Shown piece after piece: positions 62,857 to 64,000 of a DNA stretch of 64,000 nt (its first letter is position 1; every line of letters begins with the position of its first letter). The notes below the pieces were generated by a model. The model ran no database searches, had not been told where the DNA came from, and was given only the letters and a program-made list of their open reading frames with translations. This stretch comes from Agrobacterium tumefaciens (GTDB lineage: Bacteria; Pseudomonadota; Alphaproteobacteria; Rhizobiales; Rhizobiaceae): assembly GCA_017744915.1 (NCBI GenBank), contig JAGIAH010000004.1, positions 248,001 through 312,000 of the forward strand, read 5' to 3'. The translations under genes were made by a program, and so were the position numbers.

Positions 62857-64000
62857 TTACACACGCTCGCCGTTCACCACGCGGTAGCTCGGCGAATACA
62901 TCGTCACCAGCTCTTCCGCCGCCGTCGGATGAACCGCCATGGTGCGGTCGAAATCATCCTTGGTGCAGCCGGCCTTCAGCGTGATGCCGAGAAGCTGCGC
63001 CATCTCGCCCGCCTCGTGGCCGAGAATATGGACGCCGACAACCTTGCGGTCGGCGGCATTGACGATCAGCTTCATGATCGTCTTTTCCTGACGGCCGGAA
63101 AGCGTCGCCTTCATCGGCCGGAACTGGGCGCGATAGACCTCAAGCTCCGGATATTTCTTGCCGGCTTCCTCTTCCGAGAGACCGACGGTGCCGATTTCCG
63201 GCTGCGAGAACACCGCCGTCGCGATCAGCTCGTGATCCGGCTTGGTCGGGTTGTTCTTGTATTCGGTTTCGATGAAGCACATCGCCTCGTGGATCGCCAC
63301 CGGCGTCAGCTGTACCCGGTCGGTGACGTCACCCAGCGCAAAGATGTTCGGCACATTCGTGCGCGAATACTCGTCTACGATGATCGCGCCGCGCGCATCC
63401 ACCTTCACACCGGCATTTTCGAGGCCGAGGCCCTTGGTGTTGGGATCGCGACCGAGCGCCAGCATCACCAGGCCGACATTGAGCGATTTGCCCTGCTTCG
63501 TGCGAGCCACGAAACCGTCCGCCCCGTCCTTGCGGACGTCCTCGATGATATCTTCCAGAAGGATGCTGATGCCCTTGGCCTCCATCGCTTCATGCAGGCC
63601 CTTGCGCATGTCCTGATCGAACCGCGACAGGATTTCCTTGCCGCGATAGATCAGTGTCGTTTCGACACCGAGCCCATGGAAGATATTGGCGAATTCCACG
63701 GCGATATAACCGCCGCCGGCGATCAGGATCGATTTCGGCAGCTCTTCCAGATTGAAGGCCTCGTTGGACGAGATCGTCAGCTCATGGCCGGGCAGCGCCC
63801 TGTGCTCGTTCGGGGTGCCGCCGACGGCAATCACGATACGCTCGGCGGTGAAAGTCTCGCCGGTCTTGATGAGTTTGACGGTATGGGCATCGACCAGCTC
63901 AGCCCGGCTGTCGAAAATATCGGCCTTGGCGTTTTCCAGCCCCTTACGGTAAAGCCCTTCCAGACGGGCGATTTCCTTGTCCTTCGCCGCGATCAGCTTC
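62857..64000 (-). CDS. gor: Glutathione-disulfide reductase, C-terminal 381 codons (5' end outside window)
   Basis: The reading frame runs through the window edge, so the N-terminus with the redox Cys pair is missing. Present are IVIAVGGTPNEH (end of FAD domain), the NADPH fold ILIAGGGYIAVEFANIFHGLGVETTLIYR, the second FAD motif NIFALGDVTDRVQLTPVAIHEA and the dimer interface HPTAAEELVTM with catalytic His-Glu. Thr and Arg near TLIYRGK suit NADPH rather than NADH and favour glutathione reductase over dihydrolipoamide dehydrogenase. Keeps glutathione reduced. Confidence 0.93.
   Translation of the reverse strand, partial: KLIAAKDKEIARLEGLYRKGLENAKADIFDSRAELVDAHTVKLIKTGETFTAERIVIAVGGTPNEHRALPGHELTISSNEAFNLEELPKSILIAGGGYIAVEFANIFHGLGVETTLIYRGKEILSRFDQDMRKGLHEAMEAKGISILLEDIIEDVRKDGADGFVARTKQGKSLNVGLVMLALGRDPNTKGLGLENAGVKVDARGAIIVDEYSRTNVPNIFALGDVTDRVQLTPVAIHEAMCFIETEYKNNPTKPDHELIATAVFSQPEIGTVGLSEEEAGKKYPELEVYRAQFRPMKATLSGRQEKTIMKLIVNAADRKVVGVHILGHEAGEMAQLLGITLKAGCTKDDFDRTMAVHPTAAEELVTMYSPSYRVVNGERV

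Noticed and set aside
1-64000. Mobile elements, prophage, CRISPR, integration at the two tRNA genes
   Set aside because: No transposase, integrase or phage gene, no spaced direct repeats, and no partial tRNA duplicates near tRNA-Leu or tRNA-Glu.

Overview
The window reads as chromosomal DNA of an alphaproteobacterium of the family Rhizobiaceae, most likely Agrobacterium or a close Rhizobium relative. This rests on gene content I recognise: the fixNOQP cbb3 oxidase operon, fnrN beside hemN, the general amino-acid permease operon aapJQMP, and the very-long-chain fatty acid/lipid A cluster acpXL-fabZXL-fabF2XL-fabF1XL-fabXL-lpxXL. Coding density is about 90%, composition is uniformly GC-rich, and I see no insertion sequence, prophage, CRISPR array or conjugative gene. 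It looks like core chromosome rather than an island.

Layout. 0-4 kb: the tail of a VOC-fold gene, then ccoPQON (fixPQON) on the minus strand behind a perfect FNR/FixK anaerobox. 4-9 kb: cobU with a long, possibly structured leader, DUF599 and DUF1624 membrane proteins, a MerR regulator with a palindromic operator, and mgtE. 9-13 kb: an operon of a YdeP-type molybdopterin oxidoreductase, a small winged-helix protein and a peptide deformylase-like protein with a damaged metal site; then osmC and a 55-residue membrane protein. 13-17 kb: a lone PAS protein, a small lipoprotein, tRNA-Leu(GAG), lipB, a zinc alcohol dehydrogenase and a DMT exporter. 17-23 kb: an NDUFAF6-like/Mth938(NDUFAF3-like)/secDF/yajC block. 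23-32 kb: glutathione-independent formaldehyde dehydrogenase, a divergent tetR/P450 pair sharing two operators, DUF3126, cysE, a hydrolase, an NDUFS6-like zinc finger protein, an FAD monooxygenase and metC. 32-37 kb: aapJQMP with a sigma-54-like promoter, then tRNA-Glu(TTC). 37-45 kb: recJ, hom, an aminotransferase, a nucleoside hydrolase, a TSUP transporter and a PAS-like protein. 45-51 kb: the acpXL-lpxXL cluster. 51-54 kb: hemN and fnrN, divergent around a second anaerobox. 54-64 kb: phaC, sfsA, map, radC, two Tad-type pseudopilin/secreted genes, class II DAHP synthase, and the C-terminal two thirds of glutathione reductase, cut by the window edge.

How the genes fit together. The O2-sensing regulator FnrN, anaerobic haem synthesis (HemN) and the high-affinity oxidase (CcoNOQP) form one low-oxygen circuit whose sensor, sites and targets all lie here. 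A second respiratory theme is complex I: homologues of assembly factors NDUFAF6 and NDUFAF3 and of subunit NDUFS6. The acpXL cluster builds the C28 acyl chain of lipid A; its two ketosynthases look like an active subunit plus an inactive, chain-length-factor-like partner. I found no wholly new multi-gene defence or mobile system. The observations most worth following are the degenerate deformylase operon, the KS/CLF-like pair, the twin CX3C tail on the DUF1624 protein, the two-operator tetR/P450 switch and the possible structured cobU leader.
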